Source: Edaphocola aurantiacus
Lineage (GTDB): Bacteria > Bacteroidota > Bacteroidia > Chitinophagales > Chitinophagaceae
Length of the DNA stretch: 64,000 nt
Reading direction: 5' to 3'
Assembly (NCBI RefSeq): GCF_019797745.1
Contig: NZ_VOSI01000003.1
Span: 620,001 to 684,000 of the forward strand
Shown here: piece by piece, positions 8,256 through 17,836 of the stretch
Numbering within the stretch: position 1 is the first letter of the stretch
Layout: each line of letters begins with the position of its first letter
Position numbers and translations under genes: made by a program
Notes under the pieces: generated by a model
What the model was told of the DNA's origin: nothing
Database searches by the model: none
What the model saw: only the letters and a program-made list of their open reading frames with translations

Positions 8256-11200
8256 TTACTGATTGTTTAATTTTAATAATTCAATGACTGCTGTATTATA
8301 CTGCTCCTGCATAGTTAAATGTGCCGTACGGATGCTGATGGCCTGGTCGACGAGTATAACCCATTGGAGGTAATCAATCTCACCGGCTTTAAACTCTTCA
8401 TCTGCCGTGTTGATGATTTGCTCAGCGTACTGCAATCCTTTGTGCTCGTAATACTGCAATCCTGTAGTATATTTTCGTACCTGATCAAAAGCCTGGCTGA
8501 CGGCTGTTTGCAACTGGCTTAGGGTATAGTCTGCTTCGGCTCTGCTGCGCTGCCAGTCTGTTTTTGCCGCCGCAGCTTTGGCGGCAATAGAACGGGAGAA
8601 TATAGGTATACTTACACCAGCTGTAATATAGCTGAACCGCTTACCGGCACCGAAATATTGTTCCACACCAGCTACCAGCTGCACTCCGATAAGGCTCTGG
8701 TTATTGTACCCAATGCTGAGTTCTGGTAGCTTTTGCGCCTGTTCTGCCTTCCATTGATAATGGGCTAGTTCTGCCTTCTGTGCTGCCAGTGCTGCCAGGG
8801 GCAGCTGTGCGACAGCAGCTGTTGTATCAAGGTTTTCCGCTTGCCAGTTGATCTTGGCTGCAGCCTTAGGTACATACTGAGTATTGTCTTGTAACAGGAA
8901 GTTGAATTGCTTACAAACCAGGGCCATATCTTCCTGCACCAATTGTAATTGATTACTGATCTCCTGTCGGTGTGCCCTTGCGGTTGTCTGCTCCAGTATA
9001 TTGGCCGCACCTTTCTCAAAGCGAAGCTCAGAGCGGCTTTCAAATAAGCTGTAAATACTGTCAGCATACTGCAGTAATTGCTGTCTGGCCCCGAGTTGCA
9101 CATACTGGTAAAAGCTATGGCGCAATGCCGCCACCAGTTCCTGTTCTGTAAGTTTTACATTGATCAGGGTTGCCGTATAGGCTGCTTCCAGTACTTTACG
9201 CTGTGACTGGTATACAGCCGGTAAACTGAAAGATTGATTAATGCCAAAGCGTGTATCATGACTGATACTGCTTACCTGTCCGTAATCGGCATCTATACTG
9301 GTTTTGGGCAGATTGAACGCTGCAGGTATTTCCTGCCTTCTGGCCTGTGCCTGCAGTTGCGCCAGCTTCATGCGTGGATTGGTTTTCTTGACCAGGATCA
9401 AAGCCTCATCCAATGTTATGTCCTGCTGTTGCTGTGCCTGCATTGTGGCAGGTAAGAGCAGTAAAAGCAATACTACCGAGACTTTGCCATTTATCTTCGT
9501 TTTACGCTGAAACAACAGGTATAATGCCGGTAATACAAAAAGGGTCAGGAATGTAGCGGTGATCAGACCGCCGATCACAACTGTAGCCAGCGGACGCTGT
9601 ACCTCTGCACCGGCTCCGTTACTAAGGGCCATAGGAAGGAAACCCAGAGAGGCTACCGCAGCAGTCATCAGTACCGGACGCAAACGATTTCGGGTGCCGG
9701 TCATGACCAATTGCAGTGGATCTGTTATAACGCCTTCTTTTTTAATCCGGTTGAATTCTGAAAGCAATACAATGCCGTTCAATACTGCTACACCAAACAG
9801 GGCAATAAATCCTACACCAGCCGATATGCTGAAGGGCATGCCCCTGAGTGCAAGGGCAAAGACCCCGCCTATGGCGGATAATGGAATGGCAGTATAGATC
9901 AGTAATCCGTCTTTGACAGAAGAGAACGCGAAGTAGAGCATGATGAAAATGAGCAGTAATGCGACCGGCACGGCGATGGTCAGTCTCGACTTGGCCTGTT
10001 GCAGGTTTTCAAATGCTCCGCCGTAAGTCATAGTATAACCTGGTTCCAGCTTCATTTTCGCGGCCACTTTATCTTTGAGTTCTTTTACAATCGATTCCAC
10101 ATCCCTGCCCCTTACATTAAAGCCGACGATAATCCTGCGACGCGCATTCTCTCTTTGTATCTGGTTAGGACCTTCTACTTCTTCAATCTTGGCAACCTGG
10201 TATAAAGGCAACTGTATGCCGGTTGGGGTTGACACGGAAAGGTTGCGTATGTCTTCAATACTCTTTCTGCCTTCACTTCCTACCCTGACTACAAGGTCAA
10301 AACGCTTCTCGCCCTCATAGACCTGTCCGGCTGCTGCACCGGCAAAAGCTGCGTTGATCGTGCGGTTCAGCTCATCTATGTTCAGTCCGTATTTGGCTAT
10401 TTCACTACGATTAAAATCAATAACTACCTGTGGCATACCGGTTACTTTTTCAATATACCAGTCGGCAGTACCGTTCACGCTGCGGGAAATATCGCCCAGC
10501 TGTTCTGCATATGCAGTCAGCTTATCCAGGTCCTCTCCATAAATCTTGCAGACCACATCCTGCTTGGCTCCCGTCATCAGTTCATTAAAGCGCATCTGCA
10601 CCGGGTATTGAAATCCGGTGGTCACACCCGGAACGACTTCCTGCGCCGTTGCTGCCATTTTCTCGGCCAGTTCCGGGAAGGAACGGGCGCTGGTCCATTC
10701 TGATTTATCTTTTAATACGATGATCATATCACCACCTTCTATCGGCATAGGATCGGTAGGGATTTCTGCACTACCGATACGGGATACAATCTTTTCCACC
10801 TCAGGATAATCTTTTTTCAAGCGGTCCGAAATGCGATTGAAGGCATCAATAGTAGTGGATAGGTTGGTGCCGACGAGCAGACGGGTTTCGGTGGCAAAAT
10901 CGCCTTCTTCCAGTTGCGGAATAAACTCACCACCCATACGGCTGAATACCAGCAAAGCCAGTCCGAATAAGACAAAGGCGGTAATCACCATCGTTTTCCG
11001 GATGTTCAATGCTTTTTGTAAAGCCTTGCTGTACAACTGTTCCAGCCTGGTCATTACACGATCCGACCAGTTGGGTTTATGGCTGATCTTCCGGCTGATG
11101 AACAGAGCACTGATCATGGGCACATAGGTCAGGGATAATATAAAAGCACCCATAATAGCAAAGGCTACCGTCTGGGCCATTGGTTTGAACATTTTGCCCT

Positions 11201-12611
11201 CAATACCGGACAGGGACAGGATCGGGAGGTATACGATCAGGATAATGATCTGTCCGAATACTGCAGCATTCATCATGCGTGAAGCCGAACCGCTGACTTC
11301 TGCATTCATTTCTTCATGGGACAGCTGGTTAATGCCTGTATATTTTTTAGAAAAATGGATATGATGCAGGATGGCTTCAACTATAATTACGGCACCATCT
11401 ACAATCAATCCGAAGTCCAGTGCACCCAGACTCATCAGGTTACCACTCACTCCGAAGAGGTTCATCATCGAAACGGCAAATAGCATGGACAGTGGAATTA
11501 CGGAGGCTACGATAAGCCCTGCTCTTAAGTTGCCCAGGAAGATAACCAGTACCAAAACCACGATCAGTGCGCCTTCCAGCAGATTCTTTTCTACCGTACC
11601 GATAGCATTATTTACCATTTTGGTCCGGTCCAGGAATGGCTCTATAGTGAGGCCTTCCGGCAAGGTTTTTTGGATCTCCGCAACGCGCTTTTTCACTTGT
11701 TTTATGGCTTCGGAAGAGTTGGCATCTTTCAGCATCATCACAATACCGCCGGTTAGTTCGCCTTTGCCCGCCATGGTAAGGGCGCCATAGCGTATAGCGG
11801 CGCCAAGGCGCACATCAGCCACATGTCGCACCAGTACGGGAGTGCCATCAGTACTGGTCTTGATCACGATATTGCGGATATCGTCGAGGTTACCGGCAAG
11901 GCCTACACTGCGGATATATAATACAGATGGTCCTTTTTCTATATAAGCCCCGCCCGTATTCTGGTTATTCTGATGCAATGCGGTAAAGACATCGCTGATG
12001 CTCAGGTTAAAAGCCTTGAGCTGTGCGGGCTGAACAGCCACTTCGTATTGTTTCAGTTCGCCGCCGAAAGTAGATACATCGGCTACACCAGGCGTACCCA
12101 GCAGTTGTCGCTTCACCACCCAATCCTGGATCGTACGCAGGTCGGCCAGTGAATATTTATGCTCGTAGCCGTTTTCCGGTTTTAATACATACTGGTATAT
12201 CTCCCCCAGTCCGGTAGTAACCGGTGCCATCTGTGGTGTACTGGCATTGGCACTGATCTCTGCCTGGGCAAGCCTTTCGGTTACTTGCTGGCGCGCCCAG
12301 TATATATCTGATCCGTCTTCAAAGACAACGGTGATCAGGGACAGACCGAAGCGAGACATACTACGGCTTTCTTTCAGGCCAGGTATATTGCTGAGGGCTT
12401 GTTCTATAGGAAAAGTGATAAACCTTTCTACATCTTCTGCACCCAATGCCGGTGCGGTAGTAATGACCTGTACCTGGTTATTGGTAATATCCGGTACAGC
12501 ATCGATAGGCAGGCGGCTGAGCTGGTAGGCGCCGAAAGCGATCCATACCAGTATGAAGATGCCGACAGCCAGTTTGTTTTTAACAGAAAACTGAATGATT
12601 TTATTAAGCAT
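8256..12611 (-). CDS. Heavy-metal RND efflux pump (CzcA/CusA family) fused to a TolC-like domain
   Basis: About 1451 residues from MLNKIIQFSVKNKLAVG; an upstream ATG adds six residues. Residues 1 to ~1040 are a full RND pump with two large periplasmic loops. TM4 has DFGLIVDGAVIIVE, the acidic relay seen in pumps for divalent cations such as Zn, Co or Cd. After the last pump helices comes a new hydrophobic segment (VSVVLLLLLLPATMQAQ). It acts as an internal signal sequence for a ~410-residue TolC/CzcC-like outer-membrane factor (ITLDEALILVKKTNPRM...). One gene thus codes for inner and outer parts, and it is presumably cleaved after the internal signal. Metal specificity is inferred from the motif only. 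Confidence 0.92.
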   Translation of the reverse strand: MLNKIIQFSVKNKLAVGIFILVWIAFGAYQLSRLPIDAVPDITNNQVQVITTAPALGAEDVERFITFPIEQALSNIPGLKESRSMSRFGLSLITVVFEDGSDIYWARQQVTERLAQAEISANASTPQMAPVTTGLGEIYQYVLKPENGYEHKYSLADLRTIQDWVVKRQLLGTPGVADVSTFGGELKQYEVAVQPAQLKAFNLSISDVFTALHQNNQNTGGAYIEKGPSVLYIRSVGLAGNLDDIRNIVIKTSTDGTPVLVRHVADVRLGAAIRYGALTMAGKGELTGGIVMMLKDANSSEAIKQVKKRVAEIQKTLPEGLTIEPFLDRTKMVNNAIGTVEKNLLEGALIVVLVLVIFLGNLRAGLIVASVIPLSMLFAVSMMNLFGVSGNLMSLGALDFGLIVDGAVIIVEAILHHIHFSKKYTGINQLSHEEMNAEVSGSASRMMNAAVFGQIIILIVYLPILSLSGIEGKMFKPMAQTVAFAIMGAFILSLTYVPMISALFISRKISHKPNWSDRVMTRLEQLYSKALQKALNIRKTMVITAFVLFGLALLVFSRMGGEFIPQLEEGDFATETRLLVGTNLSTTIDAFNRISDRLKKDYPEVEKIVSRIGSAEIPTDPMPIEGGDMIIVLKDKSEWTSARSFPELAEKMAATAQEVVPGVTTGFQYPVQMRFNELMTGAKQDVVCKIYGEDLDKLTAYAEQLGDISRSVNGTADWYIEKVTGMPQVVIDFNRSEIAKYGLNIDELNRTINAAFAGAAAGQVYEGEKRFDLVVRVGSEGRKSIEDIRNLSVSTPTGIQLPLYQVAKIEEVEGPNQIQRENARRRIIVGFNVRGRDVESIVKELKDKVAAKMKLEPGYTMTYGGAFENLQQAKSRLTIAVPVALLLIFIMLYFAFSSVKDGLLIYTAIPLSAIGGVFALALRGMPFSISAGVGFIALFGVAVLNGIVLLSEFNRIKKEGVITDPLQLVMTGTRNRLRPVLMTAAVASLGFLPMALSNGAGAEVQRPLATVVIGGLITATFLTLFVLPALYLLFQRKTKINGKVSVVLLLLLLPATMQAQQQQDITLDEALILVKKTNPRMKLAQLQAQARRQEIPAAFNLPKTSIDADYGQVSSISHDTRFGINQSFSLPAVYQSQRKVLEAAYTATLINVKLTEQELVAALRHSFYQYVQLGARQQLLQYADSIYSLFESRSELRFEKGAANILEQTTARAHRQEISNQLQLVQEDMALVCKQFNFLLQDNTQYVPKAAAKINWQAENLDTTAAVAQLPLAALAAQKAELAHYQWKAEQAQKLPELSIGYNNQSLIGVQLVAGVEQYFGAGKRFSYITAGVSIPIFSRSIAAKAAAAKTDWQRSRAEADYTLSQLQTAVSQAFDQVRKYTTGLQYYEHKGLQYAEQIINTADEEFKAGEIDYLQWVILVDQAISIRTAHLTMQEQYNTAVIELLKLNNQ

Positions 12612-12711
12612 GATCTGGAATAAATACATATATATGATCCATGCGAAGCAAAATATTGCTGCATGGTATACCCATTACAGGAGGATTGTCCTGTAGTATA
12701 AACACATGTAT

Positions 12712-13089
12712 TTATGCCTGCGGAGGCCGGAAGAGTGTACCGAGTACGGTATTAAAGTGTGTCTGGGAGCGCATTAAGCCGTAATTCCGGCCTTCTGGCC
12801 AGGTGACAGCATCAATGGTGGCAATGTTTTTTTGCGGAATGAACAGGAAGCAGGTTTGTTGTATGTCAATCTTCTTAAACGGAAGCTGCATATCTTTTTC
12901 ATCATCATTATCATTGATGTCCTCTCCCCAGTAATGCATTGATAAAAAATCCATGAATCCTATAGCGGGATTGCGGGTTTTATGATCGGTATAATGGCTG
13001 ATGAGAGAAGGCACCTTGAACACCTGGTACAATGAAGTTGTATCCAGTATGAACAAAACAATAATGATATGTAAGAGTAATCTTTTCAA
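12712..13089 (-). CDS. Small protein of metal-efflux loci, TTG start
   Basis: 125 residues from TTG (LKRLLLHIIIVLF). A longer reading from ATG at 13200 exists, but its first codons are the arm of the terminator of the previous operon, so I reject it. The short form has one N-terminal hydrophobic segment, then a conserved-looking core with HYTDHK, FLSMHYWGED, an acidic run NDNDDEKDMQLPFKK and a C-terminal TCFLFIP. I recall such His/Asp-rich short proteins before CusA-type pumps in Bacteroidota. The function is not known; exposure in the periplasm and metal binding are guesses. It precedes the pump gene by 100 bases. Confidence 0.7.
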   Translation of the reverse strand: MKRLLLHIIIVLFILDTTSLYQVFKVPSLISHYTDHKTRNPAIGFMDFLSMHYWGEDINDNDDEKDMQLPFKKIDIQQTCFLFIPQKNIATIDAVTWPEGRNYGLMRSQTHFNTVLGTLFRPPQA

Positions 13090-13183
13090 ACCTGTGGGGT
13101 AATGCAATATGCCTGAGGCAGGCAAAGGTAGGGCTAAAGTGCCAGAATTGAAAATATCCTTTACCCTGATAACGATAATATAA

Positions 13184-13214
13184 AACAGGCTTCCGTTCAT
13201 AACGGAAGCCTGTT
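13184..13214 (-). terminator. Terminator of the AcrAB-OprM-like operon
   Basis: A 14-pair stem with a three-base loop; on the minus strand it is followed by TTTTAT. It lies 22 bases after the stop of the outer-membrane channel gene, so it separates that operon from the metal-efflux genes. Confidence 0.85.
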
Positions 13215-13235
13215 ACAACAATACTTTGGGCAATA

Positions 13236-14651
13236 TTACTCTTCACTACCGCCACCCAGTGCGCGGTATAATTCGGTCATTGCATGCAGCTTTTCGAGTC
13301 TGATGCTGATGGCCTCAAGATCGTTCTGTAGTTTATTATTCTGTGCCGTAATCACCTCCAGGTATGTAGCCATACCTGCACGGTATAATTTTATGGCATC
13401 AGAGATGGCTTTGTTCAATGAGGCACTTTTCTGCTGCACCAGTACATTACGGTCTGTTGCCCCTTTAGAACGGGCCAGTGCATCGGACACCTCTCCTACC
13501 GCAGTCATCACGGATTGCCGAAACTGGATTGTTGCTTTCTCCTGTTCGAGTACTGCGGTCTCATACGCTGTCCTTAAGGCTCGTTTATTAAACAAAGGCT
13601 GTGTCAGGTTTACCGCCAGGGTCTTGGTTATAGAGCCGGGAAGGTCAAACCAGGTGTTGAACTTATAAGAATTGACCCCAACCTGCGGACTAAGGCTGAA
13701 GCTCGGATACCTTGCCGCATTGGCCAGACCGGTGCGGGCATTGGCAGAGATAACCGCCAGTTCTGCTGCCTTTACATCTGGTCTGCGGCTTAACAATGCA
13801 GCAGGAACGCCATAGGCAAAATGATCTTCCGGTATGGCTTCCAGCATATTGGCCGCCCTGCTGATACTGTCCGGATAGCTGCCGCATAAAATGCTTAAGG
13901 CATTCTCCTGTATACGGATATTCTGCACTGCCAGGGGCACCAACAGCTCTGCAGTCTTCTGCTGTGCGGCGGCCTGTTCCACAGCCAGGGAATTGATCTG
14001 CCCAGCATTGAATTGCAGGCGCATCATGGTGAGTGTACTATCACTCAGGGCAATGTTCTGCTGCGCAATCCGCAATTGTTCATCAAGGCTCATCAGGCTG
14101 TAATAGGCCTGTGCCACCTGTGTGATGATGCGTGTTCTCAATGCACTAAGGTTTTCTTTCTGGGCAAAATAATTGGCCTTTGCTTCTGTCTTCTGCATTT
14201 TGGCTTTACCCCAGATGTCGATCTCCCAGGACAGGCGCAGCATAGCGCTGTAATCGTCCATATAGGGTGTACCGATAAACTGCTCAGTCAGTGAGCCGTT
14301 CAGACTGTTCTTGGATGGCCAGGTTCTGTTGGCACCGGCATTCAGGTCCAGTGTAGGTAATAAGGATTGCTTTGCCTGACGATATGCCAGGTCCAGCTGC
14401 TCCATGCTTTTTAAGGCAATATTTATATCATTATTCTGTACCAATGCCTTTTCTATCAGCTGTACCAGTTGCGGCTCTTTAAAAAAAGTGCGCCAGGGTA
14501 ACTGTACCGTATCGGCAGTGAGTGCCACCGGCTCGCGGAACTCCTGTGGCAGATTGAGTGCTGCACGGCTGTATTTCTTTCCCACATCGCAGGAACTTAC
14601 CGTGAGGGCAAGTCCTGCAATAAGGAGGATATATGATTTAGTGATCTTCAT
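13236..14651 (-). CDS. Outer-membrane channel lipoprotein of RND efflux (OprM/NodT family)
   Basis: A 471-aa protein. MKITKSYILLIAGLALTVSSC is a lipoprotein signal. It holds two OEP repeats with long coiled helices: WRTFFKEPQLVQLIEKAL and DINIALKSMEQLDLAYRQ in the first, and ALLSRRPDVKAAELAVISA in the second. ARYPSFSLSPQVG and a final LHAMTELYRALGGG are family typical. It forms the trimeric outer-membrane duct. Its start overlaps the end of the pump gene by 14 bases, so translation is likely coupled. Confidence 0.95.
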   Translation of the reverse strand: MKITKSYILLIAGLALTVSSCDVGKKYSRAALNLPQEFREPVALTADTVQLPWRTFFKEPQLVQLIEKALVQNNDINIALKSMEQLDLAYRQAKQSLLPTLDLNAGANRTWPSKNSLNGSLTEQFIGTPYMDDYSAMLRLSWEIDIWGKAKMQKTEAKANYFAQKENLSALRTRIITQVAQAYYSLMSLDEQLRIAQQNIALSDSTLTMMRLQFNAGQINSLAVEQAAAQQKTAELLVPLAVQNIRIQENALSILCGSYPDSISRAANMLEAIPEDHFAYGVPAALLSRRPDVKAAELAVISANARTGLANAARYPSFSLSPQVGVNSYKFNTWFDLPGSITKTLAVNLTQPLFNKRALRTAYETAVLEQEKATIQFRQSVMTAVGEVSDALARSKGATDRNVLVQQKSASLNKAISDAIKLYRAGMATYLEVITAQNNKLQNDLEAISIRLEKLHAMTELYRALGGGSEE

Positions 14652-17600
14652 GTTCGTTTAAATTAGCTTGTGGAACCATTTTATGCTTACCGGATACTTT
14701 CTCCTGCAGGTACTGGAATAACATAAACAACAGCGGTATCACCACGATACCCAGTATTACCCCGCTGAGCATACCCATTGCAGCACCCGTACTGATCGAG
14801 CGATTACCTGCAGCTGAGCCACCTTTTGCCATCATCAGCGGTATCATACCTACGATAAAGGCCAGAGAGGTCATGATGATGGGGCGCAGACGGGCTTTGG
14901 CTGCATCCAGCGCGGCATCTATAATAGACAACCCTGCCCTGCGGCGCTGTACGCCGAACTCTACAATAAGAATGGCATTCTTGGCCAACAAACCGATCAG
15001 CATGATGAGTCCTACCTGTACGTAAATATTATTGTCCAGCCCGATCGCACGGATACCCAGGAAAGCACCTAGCACACCCGTAGGAATAGAGAGCAGTACG
15101 GCCAGTGGCAGCAGATAGCTTTCATATTGTGCCGCCAGCAGGAAGTATACAAAGAGCAGGCTCAGCGCCAGGATCAACATGGTCTGGTTACCCGAAGCTT
15201 TTTCTTCCAGGCTCAGGCCCGTCCATTCGAAACTATAATCTGAAGGCAGCTTGCCCAATACATTTTGCTCCAGTGTATTCATAATAGCCCCATTACTGTA
15301 TCCCGGTGCAGCAACCACATTTATGGTTACGGCATTGTACAGGTTATAGCGGTTTACCGATTCCGGTCCGTATACCTTCTTCAGCGTAACCATTGATTTT
15401 ACCGGCACCATTTCATTTTTATCATTGCGGACAAAAGTCTCGTTGAAGGCTTCCTGGTCGGTACGGAATACACCATCCGCCTTAATATTCACCCGGTAGA
15501 ATTTACCGAATCGGGTAAAATTCAGGGACTGGTCTCCGGCAAAATAGGTCTGTATAGCCGCCAGCATACCGCTCACATCTACACCCATCTGACTGGCACG
15601 ATCTTCGTCCACTTCCAGTTCCAGTTGCGGATAATCGGCACGGAACATCGTATAGGCATATTGTACACCCGGCTGCTGCATGATCTGTCCGATCACATTA
15701 TCGGCCATCGCTTTGATCGATGCCGGATCTTTACCCATACGGTCCTGCAGTACCAGCTCGGCACCGCTCATGACCCCGTAACCATCAACCGGCGGGAAGC
15801 GGAAAGCCATCACCGTACCCTCTTTGATCGTACTCAGTTTTTCAGATATGATATTGAAGATCTCTTCAATGTCTTTTACTTTACCCCGGTTTTTTGCCGG
15901 TTTCAGTTTGATAAAGCCCATGGCATAAGATGGCCCTGCGCTGTTGCTGAGGATATTGAAGCCGGTAATGCCGGAATTACTTTCTACCGATTCTACATTA
16001 ACCAGCATTTTATTGATCTTCTCTGCCACTTCTGTAGTGCGGTCCAGACCGGTACCCGGCGGCATGCTCAGGCTATAGGCAATAAAGCTGTCATCCTCCA
16101 TTGGTACAAAACTACGTGGTGTACTGGTCATGAGCCAGATGGCTACACCTGTTATGAGCAGGACAAAACCCGCGCCCAGCCATTTCTTGCGGGCAAAGAA
16201 GCGTACGCCTTTAATGTATCTGCCCGTGAAATTATCAAAACCGGAATTGAATGCGGTGAAGAAGCGTTTCCCGAATCCCATTTTCTTTCCGCCTTCAGTT
16301 GCATGCGTATTTTTCAATAACAGTGCACATAATGCCGGGGTTAATGTCAGGGCATTTACAGCAGAAATAATAATGGCAATGGCTAATGTGTAGGCAAATT
16401 GCTTATAGAATAAACCGGATGAACCGGTCATGAATCCGATCGGGATAAATACCGCAGCCATAACCAGGGTGATGGAAATAACCGCGCCGGTAATCTCTCC
16501 CATCGCACTATGCGTGGCTTCCCGCCCGCTCATATGTGATCCTTCCATCTTACTATGTACCGCTTCGACGACGACAATGGCATCATCTACCACAATACCG
16601 ATGGCCAGTACCAGGGCAAAGAGCGTAAGGATATTGATCGTAAAGCCAAGGGCCAACAGGAAGAAGAAGGTACCTACAATCGCCACGGGTACGGCTATTG
16701 CCGGAATGATGGTGGAACGGAAATCCTGGAGGAACAGGAATACTACGATAAATACAAGGATAAAGGCCTCGATCAGTGTAGATTTTACCTGTCCGGTAGC
16801 TTCGTCCAGACGGTCTTTGGTACTCATCATACTGCGGTACTCAATACCCGGAGGAAAGGCTTTGGCAGCTTTCTCCAGCTCTTTCTTTACCCCGATCTCA
16901 ATCTCATTGGCATTGGAACCTGAGGTTTGCAGGATGGCGATGGTAACGGCATTTTTACCATTAAGTTTATTATCTCCGCTATAGCTGATCGATCCCAGTT
17001 CTATACGGGCCACATCGCGCAGGCGCACCAGGTCACTACCATTGCGTTTGACAATGATATTTTCATACTCTTCCGGTTTCGCTTTTTTGCCTTTATAACG
17101 GATTACATATTCCAGTGCGGCATCTGATTCCTCTCCCAGCTTGCCCGGTGCGGCTTCCAGGCTCTGACTGGCAATCGCATTGGTTATATCTGCCGGAATA
17201 AGGCCGTACGCAGCCATGCGCTGCGGATTAAGCCATACCCTCATGGCGTAATCTTTGGCACCGAACATTTGCGCCTGCCCTACTCCGGGCACACGTTTGA
17301 TCTGTGGTATCAGGTTTATGTTTACATAGTTCTGCAGGAACAGCTCATCATATGCTGCATTGTCTTTGGTCGCGATCGTAAAGATCATGATCATACTGTT
17401 CTGCTGCTTAGATGTGGTCAGTCCCATACGCACCACTTCTGCGGGCAATATAGGCGTGGCCTGCTGTACCCTGTTCTGCACGTTTACGGCAGCCTGGTCA
17501 GGATTTACGCCTTGTTTGAATACAATCTGTACCGAGAAACTACCATCATTACTGGCGGTAGATTTGATGTACTGCATATTCTCCACCCCATTGATCTGCT

Positions 17601-17799
17601 CTTCCAGCGGGGTTACTACGGAGCGCAATACGGCTTCGCTGTTTCCGCCCGGATAACTGCCGGTTACCATTACGGTCGGCGGAGAGATGTCCGGGAAGCG
17701 GGTTATGGGCAGCCTGCTCAGGCCTATGATACCCAGTATGACGATCACCACAGAGATGACGGTAGCCAATACAGGTCTGTCTATAATTCTTTTTAACAT
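14638..17799 (-). CDS. RND multidrug efflux permease (AcrB/MexB, HAE1 type)
   Basis: A 1053-aa inner-membrane drug-proton antiporter. The N-terminus MLKRIIDRPVLATVISVVIVILG is TM1. FPDISPPTVMVTGSYPGGNSE follows as in AcrB. The proton relay is present: Asp-Asp in GIVVDDAIVVVE (TM4) and Lys in LLAKNAILIVEF (TM10). The docking-domain region and PxxTG repeats look complete. It is the middle gene of the unit adaptor - permease - channel. The drug range cannot be read from sequence. Confidence 0.96.
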   Translation of the reverse strand: MLKRIIDRPVLATVISVVIVILGIIGLSRLPITRFPDISPPTVMVTGSYPGGNSEAVLRSVVTPLEEQINGVENMQYIKSTASNDGSFSVQIVFKQGVNPDQAAVNVQNRVQQATPILPAEVVRMGLTTSKQQNSMIMIFTIATKDNAAYDELFLQNYVNINLIPQIKRVPGVGQAQMFGAKDYAMRVWLNPQRMAAYGLIPADITNAIASQSLEAAPGKLGEESDAALEYVIRYKGKKAKPEEYENIIVKRNGSDLVRLRDVARIELGSISYSGDNKLNGKNAVTIAILQTSGSNANEIEIGVKKELEKAAKAFPPGIEYRSMMSTKDRLDEATGQVKSTLIEAFILVFIVVFLFLQDFRSTIIPAIAVPVAIVGTFFFLLALGFTINILTLFALVLAIGIVVDDAIVVVEAVHSKMEGSHMSGREATHSAMGEITGAVISITLVMAAVFIPIGFMTGSSGLFYKQFAYTLAIAIIISAVNALTLTPALCALLLKNTHATEGGKKMGFGKRFFTAFNSGFDNFTGRYIKGVRFFARKKWLGAGFVLLITGVAIWLMTSTPRSFVPMEDDSFIAYSLSMPPGTGLDRTTEVAEKINKMLVNVESVESNSGITGFNILSNSAGPSYAMGFIKLKPAKNRGKVKDIEEIFNIISEKLSTIKEGTVMAFRFPPVDGYGVMSGAELVLQDRMGKDPASIKAMADNVIGQIMQQPGVQYAYTMFRADYPQLELEVDEDRASQMGVDVSGMLAAIQTYFAGDQSLNFTRFGKFYRVNIKADGVFRTDQEAFNETFVRNDKNEMVPVKSMVTLKKVYGPESVNRYNLYNAVTINVVAAPGYSNGAIMNTLEQNVLGKLPSDYSFEWTGLSLEEKASGNQTMLILALSLLFVYFLLAAQYESYLLPLAVLLSIPTGVLGAFLGIRAIGLDNNIYVQVGLIMLIGLLAKNAILIVEFGVQRRRAGLSIIDAALDAAKARLRPIIMTSLAFIVGMIPLMMAKGGSAAGNRSISTGAAMGMLSGVILGIVVIPLLFMLFQYLQEKVSGKHKMVPQANLNEHEDH

Positions 17800-17836
17800 G
17801 GTTTATATGTTGAACCTTGATCGTTGATGAAATGGT

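Noticed and set aside
13090-13200. ATG-led N-terminal extension of the small metal-locus protein
   Set aside because: Its first codons are the arm of a 14-pair terminator of the upstream operon; the TTG start is preferred.
15625-16320. Long open frame antisense to the RND permease
   Set aside because: The opposite frame codes for an intact AcrB-type pump; the frame is a by-product of its codon use.
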